32,568 nucleotides of DNA from Nocardioides abyssi (GCF_030412915.1 NZ_JAUHJR010000014.1:1-32568); one strand, 5' to 3'; counted from the first letter of the stretch, positions 1 through 8,460 are shown. Translations and numbers: made by a program. The notes: generated by a model from the letters alone, not told the origin.

Positions 1-9
1 AGCACGCGA

Positions 10-2499
10 TCAGCCTTCCACACCGGCGGGTGCCGGGCCGCCGCCGAGACGGGCAGCGACCGGGCCGGCGACCGCGGCGATCGGCTGGGGAGCCGGCACG
101 CCGGACCCGTCCCGCCGGCCGTTGGCCGGCGGCAGCTCGACCGGCGCGCCGCTGTCGGCGGCCGCTCGGGCCGGCGCGGTGCCCACCCAGGCGAGCACCA
201 GGGCGTCCTCGCCCTTGAGGAACCGGTGGCAGCGGACGCCGCCGGTCGCGCGGCCCTTGGGCGGGTACTCCGCGAACGGCGTGACCTTGACCGCGCCCGG
301 CTCGGTGCCGGGCAGGGCCGTCGAGGAGCCGGAGGCGGTGACGACGACCGAGCCGTCGGGGGCGTCGGGGTCGACCACGCCGAACCACAGCACCGACGCG
401 CCGTCCGTGAGCCGGACCCCGGCGATGCCGCCGCCCGAGCGGCCCTGCGGGCGCACCGCGTCGGCGCCGAAGTGGAGCAGCTGGGCGTCGGTGGTGACGA
501 AGCAGAGCGTCTCCGCGCCGGTGGCCAGCTCGGCCGCGCCGACGACCTCGTCGCCGTCCGCGAGCCGGATGACCTCCCACTCGTCCTTGCCGAGCACCTC
601 GGGGTTGACCCGCTTGACCACGCCCTGGCGGGTGCCGAGCGCGAGGCCGGGGCCCTCGGTGGCGAGCGTGCACAGCGCGAGTAGCTGCTCGCCCGGCTCG
701 AGGGCGAGGATCTCGCTGACCGGCAGGCCACCGGCCAGGTGCGGGTCGTTGGCGGTGCCGGGCAGCTGCGGCAGCTCGAGCACGCCGATGCGCACCAGCC
801 GGCCGGTGCTGGTGAGGCCGCCGACCTCGCCGCGGGCGGTCGCGCGGACGGCGGAGACGACCACGTCGTGGTTGGCCCGCCCGCCGCCCTGGCCGGGTGC
901 CTCGTCGGTCGCGGTCCGCGCGAGCAGCCCGGAGGACGAGAGGTAGACGAAGCACGGGTCGTCGGCGACCTCGAGCGGCACGGCGCTGGTCACCGGCGCG
1001 CCGGCCGACTCCAGCAGGACGGTGCGCCGCGGGGTGCCGTACGTCTTGGCGACCTCGGCCAGCTCGTCGGAGACGACCCTCCGCAGCAGCGCGTCGTCGC
1101 CGAGGATCGCGTCGAGCTCCTCGATGGTGCGCTGGAGCTCGGACTGCTCCTTCTCCAGCTCGATCCGGCTGAACTTCGTCAGCCTGCGCAGCTGCATCTC
1201 CAGGATGTACGTCGCCTGGGGCTCGGTCAGCTCGAAGACGTCCATCAGCCGGCCGCGCGCCTGGTCGGCGTTGTCGCTGGAGCGGATGAGCTGGATGACC
1301 TCGTCGATGTCGAGGATCGCCACCAGCAGGCCCTCGACCAGGTGGAGCCGGTCGGCGGCCTTGCCGCGGCGGAACGTGGAGCGGCGGCGCACGACGTCGT
1401 ACCGGTGCTCGAGGAAGACCTCGAGCAGCTCCTTGAGACCGAGCGTGCGGGGCTGGCCGTCGACGAGCGCGACGTTGTTGATGCCGAAGCTGTCCTCCAT
1501 CGGCGTGAGCCGGTAGAGCTGCTCGAGCAGCGCCTCGGGGACGAAGCCGTTCTTGACCTCGATGACCAGCCGCAGGCCGTGCTCGCGGTCGGTGAGGTCC
1601 TTCATGTCGGCGATGCCCTGGAGCTTCTTGGCCTGGACGAGCGTCTTGATCCGCTCGATGACCTTCTCGGTGCCGACGCCGTAGGGCAGCTCGGTGACGA
1701 CGATGCCCTTGCGGCGGGCCGTGACGCTCTCCACCCGGGCGCTGGCGCGCATCTTGAACGTGCCGCGGCCGGTCTCGTAGGCGTCGCGGATGCCGTCGAG
1801 GCCGACGATCTTGCCGCCGGTAGGCAGGTCGGGGCCGGGGATGAACCGCATCAGGTCGTCGAGGGTGGCCCTCGGGTCCTTGATCAGGTGGCGCAGCGCC
1901 TGGACGACCTCGACCAGGTTGTGCGGCGCGCAGTTGGTGGCCATGCCGACCGCGATGCCGGTGGTGCCGTTGACGACGAGGTTGGGGATCGCGGCCGGCA
2001 GCACCGACGGCTCCATCTCGCGGCTGTCGTAGTTGGGCCGGAAGTCGACGGTGTCCTCGTCGATCGAGGCGGTCATCGCCACCGCGGCCGGCGCCATCCG
2101 GGCCTCGGTGTAGCGCATCGCGGCGGGGGAGTCGTCGGGCGAGCCGAAGTTGCCGTGGCCGTCGATGAACGGCAGCCGCATCGACCAGGGCTGCGCCATC
2201 CGCACCATCGCGTCGTAGATCGCGCCGTCGCCGTGCGGGTGCAGCCGACCCATGACCTCACCGACGACGCGGGCGCTCTTGACGTGCCCGCGGTCGGGCC
2301 GCAGGCCCATGTCGTTCATCGTGTAGAGGATCCGCCGCTGCACCGGCTTGAGGCCGTCGCGGGCGTCGGGCAGTGCGCGGGAGTAGATGACGGAGTACGC
2401 GTACTCCAGGAACGACGTCTCCATCTCCTGCTGGATGTCGGTGTCGAGGATGTGCTCCTCGAAGTCCTCGGGCGGCGGGGGAGTCGTACGTCGTGCCAT
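10..2499 (-). CDS. parC: DNA topoisomerase IV subunit A-like protein (type IIA, ParC/GyrA family)
   Basis: This is a type IIA topoisomerase breakage-reunion subunit of 829 aa. It would cleave and rejoin DNA with a ParE/GyrB partner that is not in this window. The N-terminal winged-helix/tower region carries [12 protein letters not shown] (about residues 87-98) and the catalytic tyrosine Y130 in [11 protein letters not shown]-terminal beta-pinwheel region follows. I see no canonical GyrA box (QRRGGKG); only degenerate QGGGR and GRSGGG stretches occur. That favours the topoisomerase IV-like paralogue over GyrA, as does the neighbouring GNAT/acyl-CoA-ligase gene. The position equivalent to E. 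coli GyrA Ser83 is Gly92. The ATG at 2499 is chosen because GGGGAG lies about 10 bases upstream; in-frame ATGs further upstream lack sensible spacing. The gene diverges from the acetyltransferase fusion. Assignment to ParC rather than a second GyrA is probable but not certain. Confidence 0.9.
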   Translation of the reverse strand: MARRTTPPPPEDFEEHILDTDIQQEMETSFLEYAYSVIYSRALPDARDGLKPVQRRILYTMNDMGLRPDRGHVKSARVVGEVMGRLHPHGDGAIYDAMVRMAQPWSMRLPFIDGHGNFGSPDDSPAAMRYTEARMAPAAVAMTASIDEDTVDFRPNYDSREMEPSVLPAAIPNLVVNGTTGIAVGMATNCAPHNLVEVVQALRHLIKDPRATLDDLMRFIPGPDLPTGGKIVGLDGIRDAYETGRGTFKMRASARVESVTARRKGIVVTELPYGVGTEKVIERIKTLVQAKKLQGIADMKDLTDREHGLRLVIEVKNGFVPEALLEQLYRLTPMEDSFGINNVALVDGQPRTLGLKELLEVFLEHRYDVVRRRSTFRRGKAADRLHLVEGLLVAILDIDEVIQLIRSSDNADQARGRLMDVFELTEPQATYILEMQLRRLTKFSRIELEKEQSELQRTIEELDAILGDDALLRRVVSDELAEVAKTYGTPRRTVLLESAGAPVTSAVPLEVADDPCFVYLSSSGLLARTATDEAPGQGGGRANHDVVVSAVRATARGEVGGLTSTGRLVRIGVLELPQLPGTANDPHLAGGLPVSEILALEPGEQLLALCTLATEGPGLALGTRQGVVKRVNPEVLGKDEWEVIRLADGDEVVGAAELATGAETLCFVTTDAQLLHFGADAVRPQGRSGGGIAGVRLTDGASVLWFGVVDPDAPDGSVVVTASGSSTALPGTEPGAVKVTPFAEYPPKGRATGGVRCHRFLKGEDALVLAWVGTAPARAAADSGAPVELPPANGRRDGSGVPAPQPIAAVAGPVAARLGGGPAPAGVEG

Positions 2500-2557
2500 G
2501 GCGCCCATTCTCCCCGTCGGGCGGGCGGGACCGGCTCGGGGCACACCGGCGACCGGC

Positions 2558-2570
2558 TAGATTCCTCAGC
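2558..2570 (+). promoter_or_regulatory. Leaderless promoter (-10 TAGATT) of the GNAT/acyl-CoA ligase fusion gene
   Basis: TAGATT at 2558-2563 is followed by 7 bases and then the GTG start at 2571. No Shine-Dalgarno sequence lies between. The spacing puts the predicted transcription start on the start codon, as in known actinobacterial leaderless mRNAs. Confidence 0.65.
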
Positions 2571-5267
2571 GTGACCGAGCAGGACGTGCCCACCGCCCCC
2601 CGGCACTGGGAGGCCGACGTCCTCCTCCGCGACGGACGCACCGCCCACATCCGCCCCATCGAGCCGGCCGACGCCGACCTGATGGTGGAGTTCTACAGCC
2701 GGGTCTCCGACACCTCGAAGTACTACCGGTTCTTCTCCCCGATGCCGCGGCTCTCCGACCGCGACGTCAAGCGCTTCACCGAGGTCGACCACCACGACCG
2801 GGTGGCGTTCGTGCTGACGCTGAGCGGTCAGATGATCGCCGTCGGCCGCTACGACGTCGTCCGCCCGGGCGAGGCCGAGGTCGCCTTCCTCGTCGAGGAC
2901 AAGCACCAGGGCCGCGGCATCGCCCAGCTGCTGCTCGAGCACCTCGCCCAGGCGGGCCGCGAGCGCGGCGTCGAGCGGTTCGTCGCCGAGGTGCTGCCCG
3001 ACAACACCCGGATGATCCAGACCTTCCGCGACGCCGGCTACCACGTGGCCAGCGAGTACGAGGACGGCGTGCTGGCGCTGGAGTTCCCCATCACCGCCAC
3101 CGACACCGCGATCGGGGTGATGCAGGGGCGCGAGCACAAGGCCGAGGCCGCCTCGATCGAGCGGTTCTTCAACCCGCGGTCGGTCGCCGTGATCGGCGCC
3201 TCGCGGCGCCAGGACACCATCGGCCAGGCGCTGGTGCGGCACCTGGTCACCGGCGACTTCACCGGACGCGTGTACGTCGTCAACCCGACGGCCGCCGCGG
3301 TGTCCGGCATGCCGGCGTACAAGTCGGTCGGCGACATCCCCGACGACGTCGACGTGGCGATCGTCGCGGTACCCGCCGAGTCGGTGCAGGACGTGGTCCT
3401 GGACTGCGCCGCCAAGGGCGTGCACGGCCTGGTCGTCATCTCGTCGGGCTTCGCCGAGACCGGCGAGGAGGGCCGCCAGCGCCAGCGCCGGCTCGTCGGG
3501 CTGTCGCGCTCCTACGGCCTGCGGCTGATCGGCCCCAACTGCCTGGGCATCATCAACACCGACCCGGCGGTCTCGATCAACGCCTCGCTGTCGTCGGTGA
3601 TGCCGCCGCGCGGCCGCGCCGGCTTCTTCTGCCAGTCCGGCGCGCTGGGCTCGGCGATCCTGGAGAAGGTGCAGAACCGCGGCCTCGGCCTCTCGACCTT
3701 CGTCTCCGCCGGCAACCGCGCCGACGTCTCCGGCAACGACCTCCTGCAGTACTGGGAGGAGGACGACTCCACTGAGGTCGTCCTGCTCTACCTGGAGTCC
3801 ATCGGCAACCCGCGCAAGTTCTCCCGCATCGCGCGGCGGGTCTCGCTGCGCAAGCCGATCATCGCCGTCCGCTCGGGCCGCACCACCCAGGGCGTGCCGA
3901 TGGGGCACGCCGTGCGCCGGATCTCCGCGCCGCCGCAGGCCGTGGACGCGATGTTCCGCCAGGCCGGCGTCATCCAGGTCGACACCCTCGAAGAGATGTT
4001 CGACGTCGCCCAGCTGCTGGCCCACCAGCCGCTGCCGCGCGGGCGCCGGGTCGCGATCGTCGGCAACTCCGACGCGCTCGGCCTGCTCGCCGCCGACGCC
4101 GCCGCCGCGGTCGGCCTGGTCGTCAACAAGTCCGTCGCGCTGGGCGCGGAGGCGACCGCCGACGACTTCGAGGACGCGCTCGACGCCGCCATCGACGACC
4201 CCGAGATCGACTCGGTCGTCGCCGTCTACATCCCGCCGCTCAACGTCTCCGGCGAGGACGTCGCCAACGTGCTCGCCGCCGTCGGCGAGCAGTCCGACAA
4301 GCCGCTGGTCTCCTCCTTCCTCGGCGCCGAGGGCGTCCCCGAACTGCTGCGCGTCCCCGACGTCGCCGGCTCCACGGCCGGTCGCGGCTCGGTGCCGTCC
4401 TACCCCGCGGTGGAGTACGCCGTGCGGGCGCTCGCGCGGGTCGTCGACTACGCGGTGTGGCTGCGCACGCCGGACGCGCCGTCCCGGGTGGGCGACACCG
4501 TCGACCGGGCCGCCGCCAAGCGGGTCGTCGACCGCGTGCTCGTCGACCACCCCGAGGGCACCGAGCTGAGCCAGGAGACGCTGGCCGAGCTCCTGGCGGC
4601 GTACGGCGTGGACCTGTGGCCGGTGCAGCGGGTCAGCTCGCTGGAGGAGGCCCGCGCCGCCGGCGAGCGGCTGGGCTGGGACGTGGTGCTCAAGGCAACC
4701 GCCGACCACCTGCGCGAGCGGCCGGACCTGGCCCACGTGTGGCGCAACATCGACGACGCCGACGAGATGGTCGACGCCTGGGAGTCGCTGTCGTCGGTGA
4801 TCGGCGACCCCGCCGGCGCCGGCTTCGTGGTGCAGAAGGTGGCCCAGCCGGGCGTGCCGGTCTCGATCCGCTCGATCGAGGACCCGCTCTTCGGGCCGGT
4901 GGTCTCCTTCGGCATCTCCGGGCCGATCACCGACCTGCTCACCGACCGCTCCTACCGCATCCCCCCGCTGACGGAGCGCGACGCCGCGGCGATGGTGCGC
5001 GAGATCAAGGCCGCGCCGATGCTCTTCGGATACCGCGGCAGCGAGGTCGTCGACGTCGCCGAGGTCGAGCGGCTGATCCTGCGGATCTCCCAGCTGCAGA
5101 ACGACCTGCCGCCGGTCCGGTCGCTGGAGCTGTCCCTGGTGCTGGCCGGCGCCCACGGCTCGAGCGTGCTCACCGCCGGCGCCCGGGTGGAGCCGGTGAC
5201 CGACCCGCGCTCGGACTGGTTCGTGCGACGGCTCCCGCAGGCCCCGGGCGACACGATCCCGGGCTGA
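2571..5267 (+). CDS. GNAT acetyltransferase fused to ADP-forming acyl-CoA synthetase-like domains (Pat-type)
   Basis: This 898-aa fusion resembles the protein lysine acetyltransferases (PatA/Pat type) that modify acyl-CoA synthetases and other enzymes in actinobacteria. Residues about 15-175 form a GNAT domain with the acetyl-CoA pyrophosphate-binding motif HQGRGIA (112-118). From about residue 195 (NPRSVAVIGAS) comes a CoA-binding Rossmann domain. Succinyl-CoA-ligase-like domains follow, and an ATP-grasp domain fills the last ~220 residues. The usual SHTGA phospho-histidine motif of active NDP-forming synthetases is altered to a GHAVRR-like segment near residue 446. The histidine may be kept, but ligase activity is doubtful and the region may be a sensor. 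The GTG at 2571 is chosen because conserved sequence begins just after it and a leaderless -10 sits 7 bases upstream. A further 26 in-frame codons upstream look non-coding. The family call is firm; the substrate is unknown. Confidence 0.92.
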   Translation: MTEQDVPTAPRHWEADVLLRDGRTAHIRPIEPADADLMVEFYSRVSDTSKYYRFFSPMPRLSDRDVKRFTEVDHHDRVAFVLTLSGQMIAVGRYDVVRPGEAEVAFLVEDKHQGRGIAQLLLEHLAQAGRERGVERFVAEVLPDNTRMIQTFRDAGYHVASEYEDGVLALEFPITATDTAIGVMQGREHKAEAASIERFFNPRSVAVIGASRRQDTIGQALVRHLVTGDFTGRVYVVNPTAAAVSGMPAYKSVGDIPDDVDVAIVAVPAESVQDVVLDCAAKGVHGLVVISSGFAETGEEGRQRQRRLVGLSRSYGLRLIGPNCLGIINTDPAVSINASLSSVMPPRGRAGFFCQSGALGSAILEKVQNRGLGLSTFVSAGNRADVSGNDLLQYWEEDDSTEVVLLYLESIGNPRKFSRIARRVSLRKPIIAVRSGRTTQGVPMGHAVRRISAPPQAVDAMFRQAGVIQVDTLEEMFDVAQLLAHQPLPRGRRVAIVGNSDALGLLAADAAAAVGLVVNKSVALGAEATADDFEDALDAAIDDPEIDSVVAVYIPPLNVSGEDVANVLAAVGEQSDKPLVSSFLGAEGVPELLRVPDVAGSTAGRGSVPSYPAVEYAVRALARVVDYAVWLRTPDAPSRVGDTVDRAAAKRVVDRVLVDHPEGTELSQETLAELLAAYGVDLWPVQRVSSLEEARAAGERLGWDVVLKATADHLRERPDLAHVWRNIDDADEMVDAWESLSSVIGDPAGAGFVVQKVAQPGVPVSIRSIEDPLFGPVVSFGISGPITDLLTDRSYRIPPLTERDAAAMVREIKAAPMLFGYRGSEVVDVAEVERLILRISQLQNDLPPVRSLELSLVLAGAHGSSVLTAGARVEPVTDPRSDWFVRRLPQAPGDTIPG

Positions 5268-5309
5268 GCGACCTCCCGCGCCGTTGGGGTGGACGGGGGT
5301 GCCGCGTGA

Positions 5310-5322
5310 CACACTTCGCCCC
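5310..5322 (+). promoter_or_regulatory. Possible leaderless promoter (-10 CACACT) of the DUF5998 gene
   Basis: CACACT at 5310-5315 is followed by 7 bases and the ATG at 5323. It deviates from TANNNT at the first base, so it is weaker evidence than the other leaderless sites in the window. No Shine-Dalgarno sequence is visible. Confidence 0.4.
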
Positions 5323-5907
5323 ATGCGCACCCGCACCACCGACGACCGGGACCGGGCCACCGAGCTCCGGCACGCCATCGACCGCACGGGCTACTACCCC
5401 GAGGTCGTCGCGGACGGCGTGGCCGCAGCGGTGGCCGGCGAGCAGGTCGTGTCGTTCTTCGTCCACCACGAGCCGACCTTCGAGCGCGACGAGGTGCGTC
5501 GCCACCTCTCCGTCGTCGTGCTGACCCCGTCCCGGCTGGTGCTCGCCCACACCGACGAGCACCCTGGCGACGACCTCCTCCCGGAGCCCTACACCTCCAC
5601 CTCGACCGAGGCGGTCAGCCTCTCGGCGGTGAAGTCCGTCGTCGTCACCCGCAACATCGCCAACCCCACCTCCGGCCCCTCGCGGCCCGCCGAGGTCGTC
5701 ATGACCATCGGCTGGGGCGGCGTCGCCCGCATCGACCTGGAGCCCGCCGGCTGCGCGGACCCCGAGTGCGAGGCCGACCACGGCTACACCGGTGTGCTGT
5801 CCTCCGACGACTTCTCGCTGCGGGTCTCGGCCGCGGCCGACGGCGCGGACGCGGTCCACGGGCTGCTGTCCTTCGCCGAGTCCCTCTCCGCCGCCACGCA
5901 CGCCTGA
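5323..5907 (+). CDS. DUF5998 family protein
   Basis: This 194-aa soluble protein has no signal peptide or membrane segment and matches the actinobacterial DUF5998 family, whose function is unknown. It opens with a helical stretch (TELRHAIDRTGYYPEVV). A mixed region with LSVVVLTPSRLVLAHTDEH follows, then a CADPECEADHGYTG segment with two close cysteines (PAGCADPEC) that might bind metal. The ATG at 5323 is chosen because the conserved helix starts soon after it; an in-frame ATG at 5284 would add 13 unlike residues. It lies 11 bases upstream of the phosphatase gene and is probably co-transcribed with it. In actinobacteria it recurs in this neighbourhood, which suggests a housekeeping role that cannot be named from sequence. 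Confidence 0.88.
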   Translation: MRTRTTDDRDRATELRHAIDRTGYYPEVVADGVAAAVAGEQVVSFFVHHEPTFERDEVRRHLSVVVLTPSRLVLAHTDEHPGDDLLPEPYTSTSTEAVSLSAVKSVVVTRNIANPTSGPSRPAEVVMTIGWGGVARIDLEPAGCADPECEADHGYTGVLSSDDFSLRVSAAADGADAVHGLLSFAESLSAATHA

Positions 5908-5918
5908 GGCCGGGGCTC

Positions 5919-7046
5919 GTGCCGGGTCCAGCGCAGGCGTTCCACGAGCCCGCCTACGGGCAGCGGTCGCTCTCCGACGTCGTCCCCGCGGTCGCGGTCG
6001 CGCTCGGGGTGGACCTCGGCCCCGCCCCGACCCGGCTCGACCTGCCGCCCGCGTCGTCGTACGTCGTCTTCCTCATCGACGGGCTCGGCCACCGGCTGCT
6101 CGAGCGACACGGCCACGCCGCGCCGTACCTCTCCTCGCTTCTCGGCCGCGAGCCCGCCACCGCCGGCGTGCCGTCGACGACCGCGACCAGCCTGACCTCG
6201 CTCGGCACCGGCCTGGTGCCCGGCGTGCACGGGCTTGTCGGCTTCACCACGCGGGTGCCCGGCACCGACCGGCTGCTCAACGCGCTCCTCTGGTCCAAGG
6301 ACGTCGACCCGCTGGAGTGGCAGCCGCACCCGACGGCCTTCGCGCGGCTGCGCGCCGCCGGCGTGACGACCACCGTCGTCAACAAGCGCGAGTTCGCCGG
6401 GAGCGGGCTGACCGTGGCGGGCTCGCGGGGTGCGGAGTACGTCGGCGCGGACAAGGTCGGCGAACGCGTCGCCGCCGCGATCGCCGCCTCCATCGAGCGG
6501 CCCTCGCTGACCTACCTCTACGACAGCGACCTCGACTGGACCGGCCACCGCTACGGCGTCTCCTCCAGCCAGTGGCTCCAGCAGCTCTCCAGCATCGACT
6601 CCGAGGCCGAGCAGCTCCGCGAGGCGCTGCCCGCCGACGTGCGGCTGGTCATCGTCGCCGACCACGGCATGGTCGACTGCCCGACCGAGCACCGTCTCGA
6701 CGTCGACGACCATCCCGAGCTCGGCGACGGCGTGGCCCTGCTCGGCGGCGAGGCCCGCTTCCGCCACCTCTACTGCCAGCGCGGTGCCGTCGACGACGTC
6801 GTCGCCACCTGGTCGTCGGTGCTGGGGGAGCGGGCCGACGTGCTCACCCGCGAGCAGGCGATCCGCCGCGGCTGGTTCGGCCCGGTCGACGCCTCCGTCC
6901 TGCCCCGCCTCGGCGACGTCGTCGTCGCCTCCACCGGCGACCACGGCGTCTTCTCCACCACCCACTTCGCCTACGAGAAGACCCTCGTCGGCCTGCACGG
7001 GTCGCTCACCCCGGAGGAGATGCTCATCCCCGTGCTCGTGGACTGA
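5919..7046 (+). CDS. Alkaline phosphatase superfamily protein (type I phosphodiesterase/nucleotide pyrophosphatase)
   Basis: This 375-aa metal-dependent phosphodiesterase-like enzyme shows the superfamily motifs in order. FLIDGLG (51-57) supplies the first metal ligand D54. VPSTTATSLTSLGTG (84-98) contains the nucleophile threonine, T87 or T88. VADHGM (around residue 245) and STGDHGVFSTTHF near the C-terminus supply the second metal-binding set. No signal peptide is evident, so a cytoplasmic location is likely. The GTG at 5919 is chosen because it lies 11 bases after the DUF5998 stop, after a GGGG stretch, and just before the first conserved residues. It is probably the second gene of a two-gene unit with DUF5998. 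The substrate is unknown; nucleotides or other phosphodiesters are likely. It is the last gene of the conserved left-hand block. Confidence 0.9.
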   Translation: MPGPAQAFHEPAYGQRSLSDVVPAVAVALGVDLGPAPTRLDLPPASSYVVFLIDGLGHRLLERHGHAAPYLSSLLGREPATAGVPSTTATSLTSLGTGLVPGVHGLVGFTTRVPGTDRLLNALLWSKDVDPLEWQPHPTAFARLRAAGVTTTVVNKREFAGSGLTVAGSRGAEYVGADKVGERVAAAIAASIERPSLTYLYDSDLDWTGHRYGVSSSQWLQQLSSIDSEAEQLREALPADVRLVIVADHGMVDCPTEHRLDVDDHPELGDGVALLGGEARFRHLYCQRGAVDDVVATWSSVLGERADVLTREQAIRRGWFGPVDASVLPRLGDVVVASTGDHGVFSTTHFAYEKTLVGLHGSLTPEEMLIPVLVD

Positions 7047-7069
7047 GCCGCGGGCCGGCGCTGCTCCTC

Positions 7070-7157
7070 CGTCGTCGGACGGGACCAATGGCGGCGGCGG
7101 ACGCGTCCTCAGGCGGGGCGACGGTCCTGGATCGAGCGTTGCTCCCGTCCGACGACG
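7070..7157. repeat. 88-bp repeat, copy A, with 15-bp terminal inverted repeats
   Basis: The left end CGTCGTCGGACGGGA (7070-7084) is the exact reverse complement of the right end at 7143-7157. Copy A differs from copy B at five internal positions (7087, 7094, 7097, 7134, 7139) and nowhere in the ends. A single strand would fold with a 15-bp terminal stem, one mismatch, then about five more pairs (CAATG with CGTTG). The centre holds the palindrome GGACGCGTCC (7099-7108). Copy A begins 23 bp after the phosphatase stop, so it could also act as that gene's terminator. Confidence 0.85.
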
Positions 7158-7193
7158 AGGCTGGGGTGATCCGAGGGTGGCGGTGCGCCCTCC

Positions 7194-7205
7194 TAGGGTC
7201 GAGCC
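7194..7205 (+). promoter_or_regulatory. Leaderless promoter (-10 TAGGGT) of the GIY-YIG gene
   Basis: TAGGGT at 7194-7199 plus a 6-base spacer precedes the ATG at 7206, with no Shine-Dalgarno sequence. The promoter lies between copy A of the 88-bp repeat and the gene, so it travels with the cassette. Confidence 0.65.
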
Positions 7206-8033
7206 ATGGAAGCCATTCCGCTCGCCTCGCTCCTCCCAGCGGGAGTGGACGCGACGTCCTTCAAGGTCCACTTCGCCGTCTGGAACGGCGTCAAGCACCC
7301 GGTCGACGTCCTGGCGACGAACCAGCAGGAGTGGCAGGGCTGGAACTCGTGGCGCAGCGTGAAGGACGACTTCAACCGTCAGTTCATCTTCTCGGTCGCC
7401 CAGGACAAGCACGATGCGACGCGTTGGCTCTTCGGCGGGATCTGGGAGGTCCTGGACCGTCGCCCCGAGCAGCAGGCGCACTCGTACTCCGTGGCGCTCC
7501 GGGAGGACCTGATGGGTCCGTTCATCCGCCGCCTCTACATCCGTCACAAGAGGACGGGCAGGAACATCCGACGCACGATGGAGTCGGTCCTCCCCACCAT
7601 GGTCGTCTCGTCGATCCTGGAGGAGCCGTTCGCCGGGGACCCGTTCCCAGGGCACGACCGGATCAACCACAGCCTGGCCGACCTGCAGGCTGTCGTCGCT
7701 CAGGCTCGGGCCGACTGGCGGATCGCGCTGGAGAGCATGAAGGGCGTCTACGTCATCCACGACAAGGAGACCGGGCAGCGCTACGTCGGGTCCGCCTACG
7801 GCGACACCGGCGTCTGGCAACGGTGGGCGACGTACGCGGCGACCCTGCACGGCGGCAACGTGGGCCTCAAGCAGCTCGTCGACGAGAAGGGCGAGGAGTA
7901 CTACCGGACCAACATGCGGTTCGCGCTCCTGGAGTACTGGTCGATGCGGACCGACGACGACCACGTGCTCGAGCGCGAGTCGTACTGGAAGGAAGTGCTG
8001 CACGCGCGGTCGCTCGGCCACAACAGGAACTGA
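7206..8033 (+). CDS. GIY-YIG nuclease family protein with an uncharacterised N-terminal domain
   Basis: This is a 275-aa protein. The C-terminal ~100 residues are a GIY-YIG nuclease domain: GVYVI (180-184) stands for GIY and RYVGSAYG (192-199) for YIG. W204-R206-W207 carries the catalytic arginine position, RFALLE and ERESYWK (257-262 region) carry the metal-binding glutamate, and a terminal GHNRN carries the conserved asparagine. All catalytic positions appear intact. Residues 1-175 form a domain I cannot assign to a named fold. It contains W-rich segments (EWQGWNSWR, RWLFGGIWEVL) and a basic stretch RHKRTGRNIRR (113-123) that could contact nucleic acid. Similar two-part proteins exist as uncharacterised GIY-YIG family members. 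By eye it uses more A/T than its neighbours, which fits acquisition by transfer. A homing-type or defence nuclease is possible. Confidence 0.88.
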   Translation: MEAIPLASLLPAGVDATSFKVHFAVWNGVKHPVDVLATNQQEWQGWNSWRSVKDDFNRQFIFSVAQDKHDATRWLFGGIWEVLDRRPEQQAHSYSVALREDLMGPFIRRLYIRHKRTGRNIRRTMESVLPTMVVSSILEEPFAGDPFPGHDRINHSLADLQAVVAQARADWRIALESMKGVYVIHDKETGQRYVGSAYGDTGVWQRWATYAATLHGGNVGLKQLVDEKGEEYYRTNMRFALLEYWSMRTDDDHVLERESYWKEVLHARSLGHNRN

Positions 8034-8039
8034 TTCTGG

Positions 8040-8127
8040 CGTCGTCGGACGGGACCGATGGCGCCGACGGACGCGTCCTCAGGCGGGGCGACGGTCCTGG
8101 ATCAAGCGGTGCTCCCGTCCGACGACG
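8040..8127. repeat. 88-bp repeat, copy B, with 15-bp terminal inverted repeats
   Basis: Copy B matches copy A at 83 of 88 positions. Its ends (8040-8054 and 8113-8127) are perfect 15-bp inverted repeats and the palindrome GGACGCGTCC recurs at 8069-8078. It begins 6 bp after the GIY-YIG stop codon. Its internal extension stem is weaker than in copy A: one A-T pair becomes G-T and another becomes A-G, so the changes are not compensatory beyond the 15-bp ends. Confidence 0.85.
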
Positions 8128-8143
8128 AGGCGCCGCCGCCCGG

Positions 8144-8389
8144 TCACTCCCGGAGCGAGGCCGCGGCTGACGCCCGCGGGTCGATCGCGCAGGTCTGGGC
8201 CAGGCCGAGGGCCCAGCAGGTGGGGCAGCCGCGCAGCAGGACCGCGGCGGGGACGACGAGCAGGAGGCTGAGCGGTCCCAGCCAGGGGATGAGTGCGAAC
8301 GCCGCCACCATCATCGGCAGCCCGAGCGCCCCGCGGAGCAGGTGCGCGCCGACGCTGCGGCTGGCGAACATGGTGTCGGGCTGGCTCAT
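8144..8389 (-). CDS. Small membrane protein with a CPTC motif
   Basis: This 81-aa protein has two predicted membrane helices (about residues 17-35 and 38-53). They are followed by RGCPTCWALGLAQTC, with C55, C58 and C67. The layout recalls short DUF2892/YgaP-like membrane proteins. The CPTC pair could be redox-active or bind a metal, but no function can be assigned. The ATG at 8389 has no clear Shine-Dalgarno sequence. The gene converges on copy B of the 88-bp repeat, ending 16 bp from it, and diverges from the secreted protein at 8473. The coding call rests on the hydrophobic helices and the plausible family resemblance. Confidence 0.6.
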   Translation of the reverse strand: MSQPDTMFASRSVGAHLLRGALGLPMMVAAFALIPWLGPLSLLLVVPAAVLLRGCPTCWALGLAQTCAIDPRASAAASLRE

Positions 8390-8460
8390 GAGAGGGGTTC
8401 GCCGCCGACGTGCACGACGGATGGGGTGAGAGGCCGGTGTCCGGTGTGTCGCGTGGGGCT

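Larger units (their letters stand above)
7070..8127. mobile_element. Putative GIY-YIG cassette bracketed by 88-bp direct repeats
   Basis: Two copies of an 88-bp sequence (7070-7157 and 8040-8127) stand in the same orientation, exactly 970 bp apart. They enclose one complete GIY-YIG nuclease gene with its own promoter. The gene begins 48 bp after copy A and stops 6 bp before copy B, so almost nothing else is carried. Each copy ends in perfect 15-bp inverted repeats. Recombination between the copies would excise the gene and leave one copy behind. No transposase or integrase is visible, so any mobility would depend on the nuclease itself, on host recombination or on factors acting in trans. The mobile nature is an inference from the layout. 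Confidence 0.55.

Noticed and set aside
7070-8127. Integron-like attC sites following each gene
   Set aside because: The gene-then-palindrome order is cassette-like, but the ends lack the GTTRRRY/RYYYAAC core sites of attC and no integrase is present.
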